Source: Glaciecola punicea ACAM 611
GTDB taxonomy: Bacteria > Pseudomonadota > Gammaproteobacteria > Enterobacterales > Alteromonadaceae
Reading direction: 5' to 3'
Assembly (NCBI RefSeq): GCF_000252165.1
Contig: NZ_BAET01000019.1
Coordinates: 1-64,000 of the forward strand
Length of the DNA: 64,000 nucleotides
Each line of letters opens with the position of its first letter. Position 1 is the stretch's first letter. The notes beneath the pieces were generated by a model, which was not told the DNA's origin, did no database searches, and saw only the letters and a list, made by a program, of their open reading frames with translations. This document shows positions 39,427 to 48,131 of this stretch, piece by piece. A program made the position numbers and the translations under genes.

Positions 39427-39924
39427 ATGGCTATCCCACTACCCCCAAAGTTAGAAAAGTATTTTAATCGTCTGTCGATAAAGAGCCGGTTTTTTAACAA
39501 GTTACTCAGCTTCTTTTTTATGCCCTTTGTATCTAAAAGTGGCTTAAGAATGAATTTCGTTGAAGATGACTACTATGCAATTTTGCCAAAAAGACGAATG
39601 AACCTGAACTGGTACGGGACCATGGCCGGCGGCGCTATTTTAGGTAATTCAGAATTAGCCGCAGGTTCGTATTTGTTTATGTTAAGTAAAGGTGAATATC
39701 GCATGATTTGCACCCGCTTAAATTATCGCTTTTTACTGCCAAGCATAGACGCCATCATGTACAAAGCCTATGTAGATTTAGAAGAGCTGGCTGAAAAAAT
39801 TAAAGAAGGTGGTAAGTTCAATATAGAAATGACCATAAAAGTATTCAGAACGAATAAAAACAAGGCCACTCGCCGAATTGGCTCTGGTACTATAAGCTTT
39901 CATATGTGGCCGATAGGTACTTAA
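39427..39924 (+). CDS. DUF4442-like hotdog-fold protein
   Basis: A protein of about 165 aa. The central stretch (NLNWYGTMAGGAILGNSELAAGSY) fits the PaaI/DUF4442 thioesterase-like hotdog fold, in which this loop and helix hold the acyl-CoA. No catalytic residue can be asserted. The start is placed at the ATG at 39427; a TTG at 39421 is possible. Its end overlaps the start of the membrane protein downstream, suggesting coupled translation. Lipid or acyl-CoA metabolism is likely, but unproved. Confidence 0.65.
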   Translation: MAIPLPPKLEKYFNRLSIKSRFFNKLLSFFFMPFVSKSGLRMNFVEDDYYAILPKRRMNLNWYGTMAGGAILGNSELAAGSYLFMLSKGEYRMICTRLNYRFLLPSIDAIMYKAYVDLEELAEKIKEGGKFNIEMTIKVFRTNKNKATRRIGSGTISFHMWPIGT

Positions 39925-41000
39925 CTTTGTCAACAACTTTACAATATGGTTTCTATTTAGCCTGCTCGTGGCTGTGGTGTTTAGGTGGGTTTTTCCCTTT
40001 GATATTAGGCCGAGACTATGGCTGGCCAGCATTAGCCGCCTTCACTGTGTTTAACGTAGGAGGCGCTATGGCAATGGGGTTTTACTTCAAAAACCGCAGT
40101 CAACAACAAGATTTTGAAAATACCCACAAACCTGCTATCGCAATTTTCTCTTACATTACCCTCGCCTATCAGCTATTTTTTATGGCTTGGCTTGGCGCCG
40201 TTATTGGCCAGGTATTGCTGCTGCCAGCGGTACTACTTATTGCCTTTGTTATATATCACACAAAAAAAGTGATCACATATTGGGCACAAGCATTTTATGT
40301 ACTGTCTATTGGTTTGTTTGTGGGCTTTTTAGGCAGTGATTGGCCGCCTGTTGAAATCAGTGCAAAAGGCTATTGGCCGCATGCTTTGTTACCCTTAGCC
40401 ATTGGCTTTATATTTTCTCCTTACCTAGACATTACTTTTCACCGCGCCTTTAAAGACAGTAAAAATCCTAAAATGAGTTTTTTAATAGGCTTTGGTGTTT
40501 TGTTTTTAAGCCTGTTGGGATTTGTGTTTTTCTATGCCACCAGCTTAGGCAATGTTTTCTTCAACCAAGCAATACCAGCGGCTATTATTTATCCAGTAGT
40601 AGGCTTTTTGGTTTTACAAATAGGCTTTACTGTGGCTGCCCACGCGAGCGAGTTAAGTACTCAGCGATACTTAAAACCAAGCTTACTGGGCAGTTCAATA
40701 GCGGTTTTTTCTGTGTTTTGCATTGGCTTATTAACAATGATCAAAGACAGCTCTATACCTTGGGTAAATTTGCCATTAGAAGAAACCTTGTATAAAACCT
40801 TCCTCTTCTTTTATAGCCTAGTATTTCCCCTTTACTTGCTATTAGGTAAGTCAAAGCCACTCTTTTTATGGGTACTAGCAATATGCACCCCTGCTTACTC
40901 AATAGGCTTTTTGATAGGTGGCGAGCACAGCTATAGCTTAACCATTGGCGTTGCTATTATAGCGACCGTGGTGGTGGTAAAGCGCCAAGCCCAGGTTTAG
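39906..41000 (+). CDS. Polytopic membrane protein of unknown function
   Basis: A 364-aa protein that is almost entirely hydrophobic, with about ten to eleven helices. No family is recognised. The start is uncertain: GTG at 39906 overlaps the preceding gene by 19 bases, while TTG at 39927 follows its stop directly. Polar landmarks include YLDITFHRAFKDSKNPKMS between helices. The overlap with the hotdog protein suggests that both act in one pathway. Confidence 0.7.
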   Translation: MADRYLTLSTTLQYGFYLACSWLWCLGGFFPLILGRDYGWPALAAFTVFNVGGAMAMGFYFKNRSQQQDFENTHKPAIAIFSYITLAYQLFFMAWLGAVIGQVLLLPAVLLIAFVIYHTKKVITYWAQAFYVLSIGLFVGFLGSDWPPVEISAKGYWPHALLPLAIGFIFSPYLDITFHRAFKDSKNPKMSFLIGFGVLFLSLLGFVFFYATSLGNVFFNQAIPAAIIYPVVGFLVLQIGFTVAAHASELSTQRYLKPSLLGSSIAVFSVFCIGLLTMIKDSSIPWVNLPLEETLYKTFLFFYSLVFPLYLLLGKSKPLFLWVLAICTPAYSIGFLIGGEHSYSLTIGVAIIATVVVVKRQAQV

Positions 41001-41148
41001 GCATCAACATTACAGCATAAGTAAGTCGCAAATTGGCCACAGGCAGTTCTTGTGATTATGCTTGGCCTTTTGCTAGGCTGTCGTTTAGTACACTAACCTT
41101 ATGCTAAAAAGTTTGCTAGAATACTGGTTTTTCATACAGTGAACCTTC

Positions 41149-43047
41149 ATGATTGTATATATCGCCGAAAAGCCCAGTTTAGGCCGAGCAATAGCCACCG
41201 GATTTAGCGGCCGTCAGCAAAAGCGTGACGGCTACATTGAGCTAAACAATGGTGACTGTATAACATGGTGTATAGGACACTTATTGGAGCAAGCCGAGCC
41301 TGACAAATACGATCCCGCCTTTGGCAAATGGTCTTTTACACACCTGCCCATTGTGCCCAGTAAATGGCAACTTGTGCCTAAAAAAAACACCCAGAAACAA
41401 CTTAGTGTAGTTAAACGCTTACTCAAAAGCGCCACCCATATCGTAAACGCAGGCGACCCCGACCGTGAAGGCCAATTATTGGTAGACGAGGTCATTACTT
41501 ACTGCGGTGTTAAACCGGCCATCATAGAAAGCGCTGGGCGTTTATTAATAAACGATTTAAACACCAGCGCGGTTAAAACTGCCTTGCAAAACATACGCAC
41601 TAATAGTGAATTTATAGGCCTGTCAATATCAGCTCTAGCAAGGTCTCGCGCCGACTGGCTGTATGGTTTAAATTTAACTCGCGCCTATACTCTACTGGGG
41701 CAACAAGGGGGATACAGCGGCGTACTGTCAGTAGGACGAGTGCAAACACCGGTGTTAGGCTTAGTGGTGAGACGCTGCCAGGATATCGCCCATTTCGTGT
41801 CAAAACCCTTTTATGAAGTGCTCGCCACCCTCGAAACCACAGACAAAGCAGTCTTTACTGCTAAATGGCAGCCAAGTAAAGCCTGCGAACCTTATCAAGA
41901 CGAAGAAGGCCGGATTATATCACGCAAACTTGCACAGACCGTGGTGAATAAGACTCAAGGGCAAAAAGCAAGGGTGAGTGCTTATAAAGTGCAAAGCAGA
42001 CAAAGCCCCCCACCGTTACCCTTTAGTCTGTCCGTTTTACAAATAGAAGCTTCCAAACGTTTTAACCTATCGCCCAAAACAGTATTAGACCTGTGTCAGT
42101 CTTTGTACGAAAAGCACCAGTTAATTACCTACCCTCGTTCTGATTCTCGTTATTTACCCAAAGAACAGTTTAGCCAAGCTCCAGCCATTTTAACTGTTAT
42201 TAAAAGCAATGAACCAAGCTTTACAAGCATGGTAAACAATGCCAATTCAAAGCTAAAATCTAAGGCTTGGGATGATAGCAAGGTTGAAGCTCACCACGCG
42301 ATTATACCCACTACTCGCAAAAAGCCGACCGCCAGTTTAACTAACGATGAAGCAAAAATTTATAAGTTAATTGCCACACAGTATCTCATGCAGTTTTATG
42401 GGCCACATAAGTATCAAGAGCAAGTGGCTAAGGTTGATATTGCAGGGGGTGAGTTTTTAGCAAAAGGTAAAACCAACACCGATTTAGGTTGGTTGGCCCT
42501 AAGCAATAATGACAGCAACAAAACACAAACTGCGCTGCCAAGCTTAACTAAAGACGAGATATTGCGGTGTACTGACTCATCGCTACTAGAGAAACAAACC
42601 TCTGCGCCAAAGCATTTCACCGAAGCGACTTTATTAGCTGCCATGACAGGAATAGCACGATATGTGCAAAACAGTGAAATTAAGAAAATTCTGAAAGAGA
42701 CCGACGGCCTTGGTACCGAAGCCACGCGTGCCTCAATTATCGATTTACTCTTTAAACGCCAGTTTATGCAAAAAGTGGGAAAAGAAATTCATGCCACGCA
42801 AACTGGAAGCGCGTTAATAAACGCCTTACCAAGTGAAACTACGCATCCTGACATGACCGCTATTTGGGAGGCAGACTTGACCAAAATAGCGCATCAGCAA
42901 CTGCGCTATGAAGCCTTTATGAAGCCTTTAACTGAATCTATAACACAGTTAATAAACAGCAGCCAGCAGCTTGATACCAGCAAGTTCGCAGGTTTGAAAA
43001 GCGTAAAGCCAGTCGCAAAGAAGCGCTTCTACAAAAAGAAATCTTAA
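41149..43047 (+). CDS. topB: DNA topoisomerase III
   Basis: A type IA topoisomerase that relaxes and decatenates DNA by passing a single strand. The 632-aa protein has the N-terminal TOPRIM domain (MIVYIAEKPSLGRAIA, AGDPDREGQLLVDEV), with the catalytic tyrosine Tyr328 in LITYPRSDSRYLP. DGLGTEATRASII is a further family motif. The C-terminus ends in a basic run (KPVAKKRFYKKKS). It is slightly shorter than E. coli TopB (653 aa). It converges on a DUF445 gene. Confidence 0.96.
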   Translation: MIVYIAEKPSLGRAIATGFSGRQQKRDGYIELNNGDCITWCIGHLLEQAEPDKYDPAFGKWSFTHLPIVPSKWQLVPKKNTQKQLSVVKRLLKSATHIVNAGDPDREGQLLVDEVITYCGVKPAIIESAGRLLINDLNTSAVKTALQNIRTNSEFIGLSISALARSRADWLYGLNLTRAYTLLGQQGGYSGVLSVGRVQTPVLGLVVRRCQDIAHFVSKPFYEVLATLETTDKAVFTAKWQPSKACEPYQDEEGRIISRKLAQTVVNKTQGQKARVSAYKVQSRQSPPPLPFSLSVLQIEASKRFNLSPKTVLDLCQSLYEKHQLITYPRSDSRYLPKEQFSQAPAILTVIKSNEPSFTSMVNNANSKLKSKAWDDSKVEAHHAIIPTTRKKPTASLTNDEAKIYKLIATQYLMQFYGPHKYQEQVAKVDIAGGEFLAKGKTNTDLGWLALSNNDSNKTQTALPSLTKDEILRCTDSSLLEKQTSAPKHFTEATLLAAMTGIARYVQNSEIKKILKETDGLGTEATRASIIDLLFKRQFMQKVGKEIHATQTGSALINALPSETTHPDMTAIWEADLTKIAHQQLRYEAFMKPLTESITQLINSSQQLDTSKFAGLKSVKPVAKKRFYKKKS

Positions 43048-43127
43048 TTGTATTGATTCGAAAACGGACAGGCACACAAATAGTTTGTTTACATATGCGC
43101 GGGAAATACTAGTAAAAAAGTAAGCGT

Positions 43128-43832
43128 TTAAGCAGTAAATAAGGCTGCTAATAGCCCTATAAAGCCCCCAAACACGCCGCCCCATACCACTAGCCAGCCC
43201 AAGTGCTTTTTAATCATGGTTTGTATAATATCTTTCACCATTGTAGGCGTTAGTTCATTTAAACGCTGCTGCACTATTTGGCTGACTTTTTCATGCAGGT
43301 CGTGCGGCATATCCGATTGAGTCAACTCTTCTTGTAATAATTGTGCAAACTTAGGATCTTGCGTAATTTCAGTTAATGATAGCGCCATCTTATCGACAAA
43401 AGGCTGACGCAGAGGCTCTAAGGCTTCAACGCCGCCAATCATGCCCAGCATTTGACCAAATGAAGAGGCTTTAATAAGCTCTACCAACGAATCGAATGTA
43501 GGCGATAACTCTACTTTTTTGATAACTGGGCTTAGGTCTACGTTGGTAATTTGCTTGCTTTGTGTTAAAAAACGGTCAATATTTTCTTGGCTGAAAAACT
43601 GCTCCATTACTAAGGTTCGAATACCGCTCTTAAAGTCTTCAAAGCGTGCCGGTATGACCCCTGAACCGTACAATCCAGGTACCTTTTCAAATAGCATGTG
43701 CACCGCTATCCAGTTGGTGAGCGCGCCCGACACTGCGAACAAGCCGACTGTTTTAATGATATCGTTGTTCACAATAAAGCCAAACGTCACGAGCCCTAAG
43801 GCGACAGCATTGGTGATGATGCTTTTATTCAA
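43128..43832 (-). CDS. DUF445 family membrane protein
   Basis: A 234-aa member of the DUF445 family. A hydrophobic N-terminus (about residues 5-45, including GALTNWIAVHMLFEKVPGLYGSG) is followed by a helical soluble region and a C-terminal membrane helix (WLVVWGGVFGGFIGLLAALF). The function is unknown. The start is TTG at 43832, supported by GGAG eight bases upstream, since no ATG gives a longer frame. It is a single gene. Confidence 0.85.
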   Translation of the reverse strand: MNKSIITNAVALGLVTFGFIVNNDIIKTVGLFAVSGALTNWIAVHMLFEKVPGLYGSGVIPARFEDFKSGIRTLVMEQFFSQENIDRFLTQSKQITNVDLSPVIKKVELSPTFDSLVELIKASSFGQMLGMIGGVEALEPLRQPFVDKMALSLTEITQDPKFAQLLQEELTQSDMPHDLHEKVSQIVQQRLNELTPTMVKDIIQTMIKKHLGWLVVWGGVFGGFIGLLAALFTA

Positions 43833-43900
43833 GAAAAAGACTCCATGGTTGAGTAAATTCGTGTACTCATGACCCAGTAATTACATACGCCGGCTTATGC

Positions 43901-43956
43901 TCACGTATTTATGATCACGTATTTAAAATCATGTATTTATGTTTAAGTATCTAGGT
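43901..43956. repeat. 14-bp imperfect tandem repeat, four copies
   Basis: Units at 43901, 43915, 43929 and 43943 share the core TCACGTATTTA (later units diverge). They lie in the gap between the DUF445 and rhodanese genes, which are divergent, so regulatory use is possible. Confidence 0.75.
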
Positions 43957-44127
43957 TCAGCATGGTTTATATCAGTTAAAAAAACGCTGTCAATATTTGC
44001 TATCAAGAAAATCAGTGAAATCACTAAATAAAGCCAAGGTAGCTCCTTTTACTCACAATATGCTACTGCCTGATTAGCAAGTAGTGTAAGCTACTAAAGA
44101 GCCAATATTCTTAACAAGGACATATTA

Positions 44128-44496
44128 ATGAAAAAGTTTCTGACCGCCATTATTGCCATTTTCGCCATAGCATTTTCTCTAAGCGCTGGGGCTTTAGTCC
44201 AAGAAAAAATTGAATATAAGACGTTTGATGACAATATACAAGTCATTGACGTTCGCACCGATGCCGAATTTAACGAAGGCCATCTTTCACAAGCCCTGCA
44301 CATTCCTCACACAACCATGCTGCAAGGAGAAGGCTTCGCTGACTTAGACAAAACAAAGCCCGTCGTATTGTATTGTCGCACTGGTGGTCGTGCTGGGCAG
44401 GCTAAAGCATTTTTGGAAGATCAAGGTTTTACTGATGTGACAAACGCTGGCGGTATTAGCGAACTGATTATTCCTACAGATAAGACGCGCGAATAA
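44128..44496 (+). CDS. Periplasmic rhodanese-like protein (PspE type)
   Basis: A 122-aa single-domain rhodanese. A signal peptide covers residues 1-22 (KFLTAIIAIFAIAFSLSAGA), so it acts in the periplasm. The active-site loop is LYCRTGGRAG with Cys83, and the fold markers VIDVRTDAEFNEGHL and NAGGI are present. It transfers sulfane sulfur, but the physiological acceptor is unknown. AAGGA lies 9 bases before the ATG. No phage-shock genes are nearby, so the PspE likeness concerns the domain only. Confidence 0.88.
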   Translation: MKKFLTAIIAIFAIAFSLSAGALVQEKIEYKTFDDNIQVIDVRTDAEFNEGHLSQALHIPHTTMLQGEGFADLDKTKPVVLYCRTGGRAGQAKAFLEDQGFTDVTNAGGISELIIPTDKTRE

Positions 44497-44555
44497 GAGC
44501 TTAAACACAGCGCAATATTGCGAGTGGCTTGATTTTTTTCAGCAGTGTAAAATAC

Positions 44556-44587
44556 AAAAAGGCCATGTAACGTAGAACGCTACATGG
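44556..44587 (-). terminator. Minus-strand terminator
   Basis: GCCATGTA (44561-44568) pairs with TACATGGC (44580-44587), continued by CG/CG inside; on the minus strand it is followed by CTTTTTG. It would end the small minus-strand gene at 44622-44818. Confidence 0.75.
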
Positions 44588-44621
44588 CAATCGCTCGGGA
44601 GCGGTGAACTAAGATTTATTG

Positions 44622-44818
44622 TTAATTACCCAGTGATTTTTGCACTGCTATCATTTCATCATGCATCGTTTAGGCCTTTGCTCTTAGGGCCGTCAATATG
44701 CTTATGGCACCAGCAAACTGCTCAGCGTCATTGGACGCGCCGCTGTAAAATCGGTGCCTGATTTCATTACCTGAATTATATCACTTACTTTTTGCACTTT
44801 TTGGGTCTGGTTTGACAT
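44622..44818 (-). pseudogene. Frameshifted small cytoplasmic protein
   Basis: ATG at 44818 with AGGA upstream gives MSNQTQKVQKVSDIIQVMKS, then in frame only a short tail to a stop at 44702. In a second frame the sequence goes on as FYSGASNDAEQFAGAISI, LTALRAKA, a TAA, then MHDEMIAVQKSLGN to a stop at 44622. Together they look like one protein of about 65 residues broken by a frameshift near 44745 and a nonsense codon. A terminator follows. No family is recognised. Confidence 0.55.
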
Positions 44819-45091
44819 ATCTGTTCCTGTAATTAAATTTTTGTCATGAGCAGCAGACACATACTATTGTTTAGCAAGTAGCGTTCCTAAATAATCGAAG
44901 CTTAAACCGCTGAATTTGCGAGAGTATTACGAAATCTTATTTATATTATAATGCGTTGACCAGTCGAATTTACAAAAACTAAGTAGAATTTACACAGCTG
45001 TTTTACTTCGTTTTACAATTGCTGAAATTGAGCAACAGCGTTAGTATGTAAGCCTCAATCAAGACTCCCGTCCCCAACTAAAGATAACGCT

Positions 45092-45925
45092 ATGCATCTG
45101 ATTTGTTTTGACTTAGACGGCACGCTATTAAACGATGCGTCTGAAATATCGATATTTACCAAAGAAACGCTAGGCCTGTTAAAAGAAAATGATATTGCCT
45201 ACACGGTAGCCACAGGACGTACTATGCTCTCGGCCCGCGGTATTGTTGCCGGACATGAATTCAACTTGCCCCAAATATATAATAATGGGGTAGCGGTGTG
45301 GGATCCTAAAATTGAACAGCTTACGCTTGATAACTTGCTCAGTAAGGCTGAAATTTCAACCGTTATCAATGTTGCGCTTGCCCAAGGCATTGCCCCTTTT
45401 GTGAACACCATAGATAGACACGATAGTAACGAAAATCATCACTTTATTTTTCATTCACTAACCCATCACGAGGTAGAAAAAGACTTAGTGAATAAATATT
45501 ATTCGCGCACCGATGCCAAATTGATGCCGCTACAAGCGCTGCCGGAAAATAGCAGAGTCACGAATATAAGTATGATTGGTTTGGCCGAGCCTATCCATAA
45601 GATGTGGTTAGAACTAAATGCGCACGAAAATTTAATTGCTTATTCTGGTCCCGCTTTGGAAGGGAAAAAATACAGATGGATGGATGTTCATCACTGCCTA
45701 GCCAATAAAGGCAGTGCTGTTATTAACTTGAAAGAGCAGCTAGGGGCCAGCAATGTTATTTGTTTTGGTGACAGCGACAATGACATGAGTATGTTTGCTC
45801 TTGCCGATGAGAGCTATGCTCCAGAAAATGCAACGACCGACATTAAACAGGCCGCTAGCGCAGTTATTGGCCACAATCACAAAGACGGCATAGCGCATTT
45901 CTTGCGTGAGCGTTTCTCATTATAA
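45092..45925 (+). CDS. Cof-type HAD-superfamily phosphatase
   Basis: A 277-aa HAD hydrolase of the Cof/YbhA-like class. Motif I is CFDLDGTLLN (nucleophile Asp8), motif II includes VATGRT, motif III the lysine at ANKGSAV, and motif IV CFGDSDNDMSMFALA. The C2 cap sits between. Relatives dephosphorylate sugar phosphates, pyridoxal phosphate or flavin precursors; the substrate here is unknown. It ends 17 bases before the DUF1704 gene, so the two form an operon. Confidence 0.88.
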   Translation: MHLICFDLDGTLLNDASEISIFTKETLGLLKENDIAYTVATGRTMLSARGIVAGHEFNLPQIYNNGVAVWDPKIEQLTLDNLLSKAEISTVINVALAQGIAPFVNTIDRHDSNENHHFIFHSLTHHEVEKDLVNKYYSRTDAKLMPLQALPENSRVTNISMIGLAEPIHKMWLELNAHENLIAYSGPALEGKKYRWMDVHHCLANKGSAVINLKEQLGASNVICFGDSDNDMSMFALADESYAPENATTDIKQAASAVIGHNHKDGIAHFLRERFSL

Positions 45926-45942
45926 GGTAGCTTTTATATACA

Positions 45943-47076
45943 ATGAATAGTATATCGTGTGAAGTACTCGAATTTGACAAGCAATTATTTGATACGGTAA
46001 GAAGCGTAAATATTTTAAGCGCCGTTAACCCTGTAAATTTTCAAGCGCAAAAGCAGGCCTTTTTTGACAGCCACTTCTCTACGCAGCCCGACTTTAGCTA
46101 TTTGGCTAGAACGGTGGATGTATTTGCAACAAAAAGACAATTGTTTACGCTTCCCCTTGAGGCTGTTATTGATGAAGATCTTCACAAAATCTACTTTGAT
46201 ACGATTAACAGCTATGTAGACAAAGTTGACCAGTTTAACTCCATAGGCACGCCCGATTTCATGTACGACTCTTTGCGTTATTTTGGCGAACCAACAGCCA
46301 AGGATATTAGCAACGCACGCTTCATTTTGCACTTGCCTGGCAACGTGAATGAAGAAAACGAAACACTGTTAAGCTTAGATCAAATAGTTAATGTTTTGAG
46401 TGAATTTGCTAGTAACAATAACTTGCAGCACACCATGAAAGTGGAAGACAATATGGTGGCAAACGCAATAGCCGCAGGCACCACTATAAAGGTCAATAAA
46501 AATGCGCAGCTATCGCTAAGCAACACAAGCGCACTGGCGCATCATGAAATAGGCGTGCACTTAGTCACCACCCTCAATGCACGCGCGCAACCTTTAAGAA
46601 TTCTTGAAGTAGGCAACCCCTTAAATACCATGACACAAGAAGGTTTGGCGATATTAAGCGAGTACTTATCAGATAATCTCACCATTAACCGCTTGAAGAT
46701 ACTAGCGCTAAGGGTAGTGGCCGTTGCGTCAATGATAAAAGAAAGAAGCTTTAGAAGGACTTTTTCACTGCTTAAAGAAGAATACGGCGCGGCCGATGAA
46801 CTCGCTTTTTCAGTCTGTGCCAGAATATACAGAGGCGGCGGCTTTGTTAAAGATTATTTGTATCTGCAGGGCTTTCACACCATGCTCCACGCTTATGAGA
46901 ACGAGCCTAATTTCAATTTGCTCTTTACAGGCAAAGCCTCAATTAATTACCTACCTCATATTAGCCGCTTGGTAGAAAAAGGCATATTGAATGAGCCTGA
47001 ACACATTTCGCCTATATTCAAACAGCCTAACGAGTTAAACGAAATAAAACAGTTCATTGCTCACGCTATAAAATAA
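45943..47076 (+). CDS. DUF1704 / QEGLA-motif metallocarboxypeptidase-like protein
   Basis: A 377-aa protein of the DUF1704 family, annotated elsewhere as flavohemoglobin expression-modulating QEGLA motif protein. The family includes the eukaryotic MATCAP tubulin tyrosine carboxypeptidases. The zinc motif HExxxH is intact (HEIGVH, His201, Glu202, His206), and QEGLA is at residues 232-236. It should remove an amino acid from a protein or peptide C-terminus or an amide-linked tag, with an unknown bacterial substrate. The gene follows a HAD phosphatase and converges on genes for an amidohydrolase-like enzyme and a RimK ligase, which suggests a joint write-and-erase role. Confidence 0.85.
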   Translation: MNSISCEVLEFDKQLFDTVRSVNILSAVNPVNFQAQKQAFFDSHFSTQPDFSYLARTVDVFATKRQLFTLPLEAVIDEDLHKIYFDTINSYVDKVDQFNSIGTPDFMYDSLRYFGEPTAKDISNARFILHLPGNVNEENETLLSLDQIVNVLSEFASNNNLQHTMKVEDNMVANAIAAGTTIKVNKNAQLSLSNTSALAHHEIGVHLVTTLNARAQPLRILEVGNPLNTMTQEGLAILSEYLSDNLTINRLKILALRVVAVASMIKERSFRRTFSLLKEEYGAADELAFSVCARIYRGGGFVKDYLYLQGFHTMLHAYENEPNFNLLFTGKASINYLPHISRLVEKGILNEPEHISPIFKQPNELNEIKQFIAHAIK

Positions 47077-47101
47077 AAGCAGCTTGAAGAAAGCTACTTT
47101 T
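47075..47101. terminator. Bidirectional hairpin overlapping both stop codons
   Basis: AAAAGCAGCTT (47075-47085) pairs with AAGCTACTTTT (47091-47101) with one mismatch. It contains part of both convergent stop codons, so it can end transcripts from either side. Confidence 0.75.
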
Positions 47102-48128
47102 AATCCCGTACCACCTCATATTCGGGCACCACGTTGTCTTGCAGTTGCTCAATGTGCTGGGCTACGTCACTGGGTGTTTCGAAGATTGCTACGTGGAACA
47201 TAGCGTCGCCTTCTTGCACTAAGGGGATGTTCTGTTTACCAATAATAACGCCGCTTTTAGGCGCTATTAAGCTGTTTGAAAAAGTGCCGGTTGGGCTAGA
47301 TATCTCAGCCAGTACTTCCCCTTTTTTAACATAGTCGCCTAATTTTTTAATGTCGCGCACCATGCCGCTTGAATCTGCTCTTATCCACGCGCTGTTATAT
47401 GCTATAAAAGGCTCGACCGCTTTTGTGCGCTGCTTTCTTTTGCGGATCATACCAAGGTATGACAGTACATTAAGTATCCCTTTCAAACCCGTTTGAATAG
47501 AAAGCTCGTCAAAACGTAAAGCTTCACCCGCTTCATACAGTAATACTTTGGTGCCTGACTGCGAGGCTGACTCACGCAGCGAGCCATCTCTTAAGACCGA
47601 GTTTAACAGCAGCGGCACGCCAAATACGCGCGCCATTTCGGTCGTTTCAGGATCGCTTAAATCCGCTCTAATTTGCGGAAAATTACTGCGATGAATAGCG
47701 CCCGTGTGCAAGTCTATTCCGTAGTCGCATTTTTGCGCAATTTGGGTTAAAAACAAGTGCGCTAATCTGCCGCTTAATGAGCCTTTTGGTGAGCCCGGAA
47801 AACTGCGGTTAAGATCTCTGCGGTCGGGCATATAACGGGTTTGGTTAAGCACGCCATATACGTTTACAATCGGCACAGCGAGTAAAGTGCCCTTTATCAG
47901 TTTAAATGACTTCATTTGTAATAAACGGCGAATAATTTCAATGCCATTTAGCTCATCGCCATGTATGGCCGCGCTGATAAACATGACGGGGCCGGCTTTC
48001 CTGGCATTAATGACTTCTACCGGTATCGATATTTCTGTATCGGTGTATAAACGCGCCGCCGGCAACTCAAGCTTTACGCGAGTTCCCGGCTTTACGAAGG
48101 TGTCGCCTATTTGTATTCCTGCAGCCAC
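47100..48128 (-). CDS. Succinylglutamate desuccinylase/aspartoacylase family hydrolase
   Basis: A 342-aa zinc carboxypeptidase-like protein of the AstE/AspA family. The zinc ligands His56 and Glu59 are in AAIHGDELNGIE, the third in DLHTGAIHRS, and EAGEALRF carries the catalytic glutamate region. A C-terminal biotinyl-lipoyl-like barrel (LGDYVKKGEVLAEISSP) ends the protein. The start is GTG at 48128, three bases after the rimK stop, so translation is coupled. It is not in an arginine-succinyltransferase (ast) operon, so it probably does not cleave succinylglutamate; a deacylase or deglutamylase acting with RimK is more likely, by inference. Confidence 0.85.
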   Translation of the reverse strand: MAAGIQIGDTFVKPGTRVKLELPAARLYTDTEISIPVEVINARKAGPVMFISAAIHGDELNGIEIIRRLLQMKSFKLIKGTLLAVPIVNVYGVLNQTRYMPDRRDLNRSFPGSPKGSLSGRLAHLFLTQIAQKCDYGIDLHTGAIHRSNFPQIRADLSDPETTEMARVFGVPLLLNSVLRDGSLRESASQSGTKVLLYEAGEALRFDELSIQTGLKGILNVLSYLGMIRKRKQRTKAVEPFIAYNSAWIRADSSGMVRDIKKLGDYVKKGEVLAEISSPTGTFSNSLIAPKSGVIIGKQNIPLVQEGDAMFHVAIFETPSDVAQHIEQLQDNVVPEYEVVRD

Positions 48129-48131
48129 AAA

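Larger units (their letters stand above)
44497..45091. other. Intergenic region with a small decayed gene
   Basis: It holds a minus-strand hairpin terminator (44556-44587) and a frameshifted small gene (44622-44818). Beyond that, a direct repeat GAATTTACA occurs at 44966-44974 and 44986-44994 (20 bases apart) upstream of the HAD phosphatase. Confidence 0.5.
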
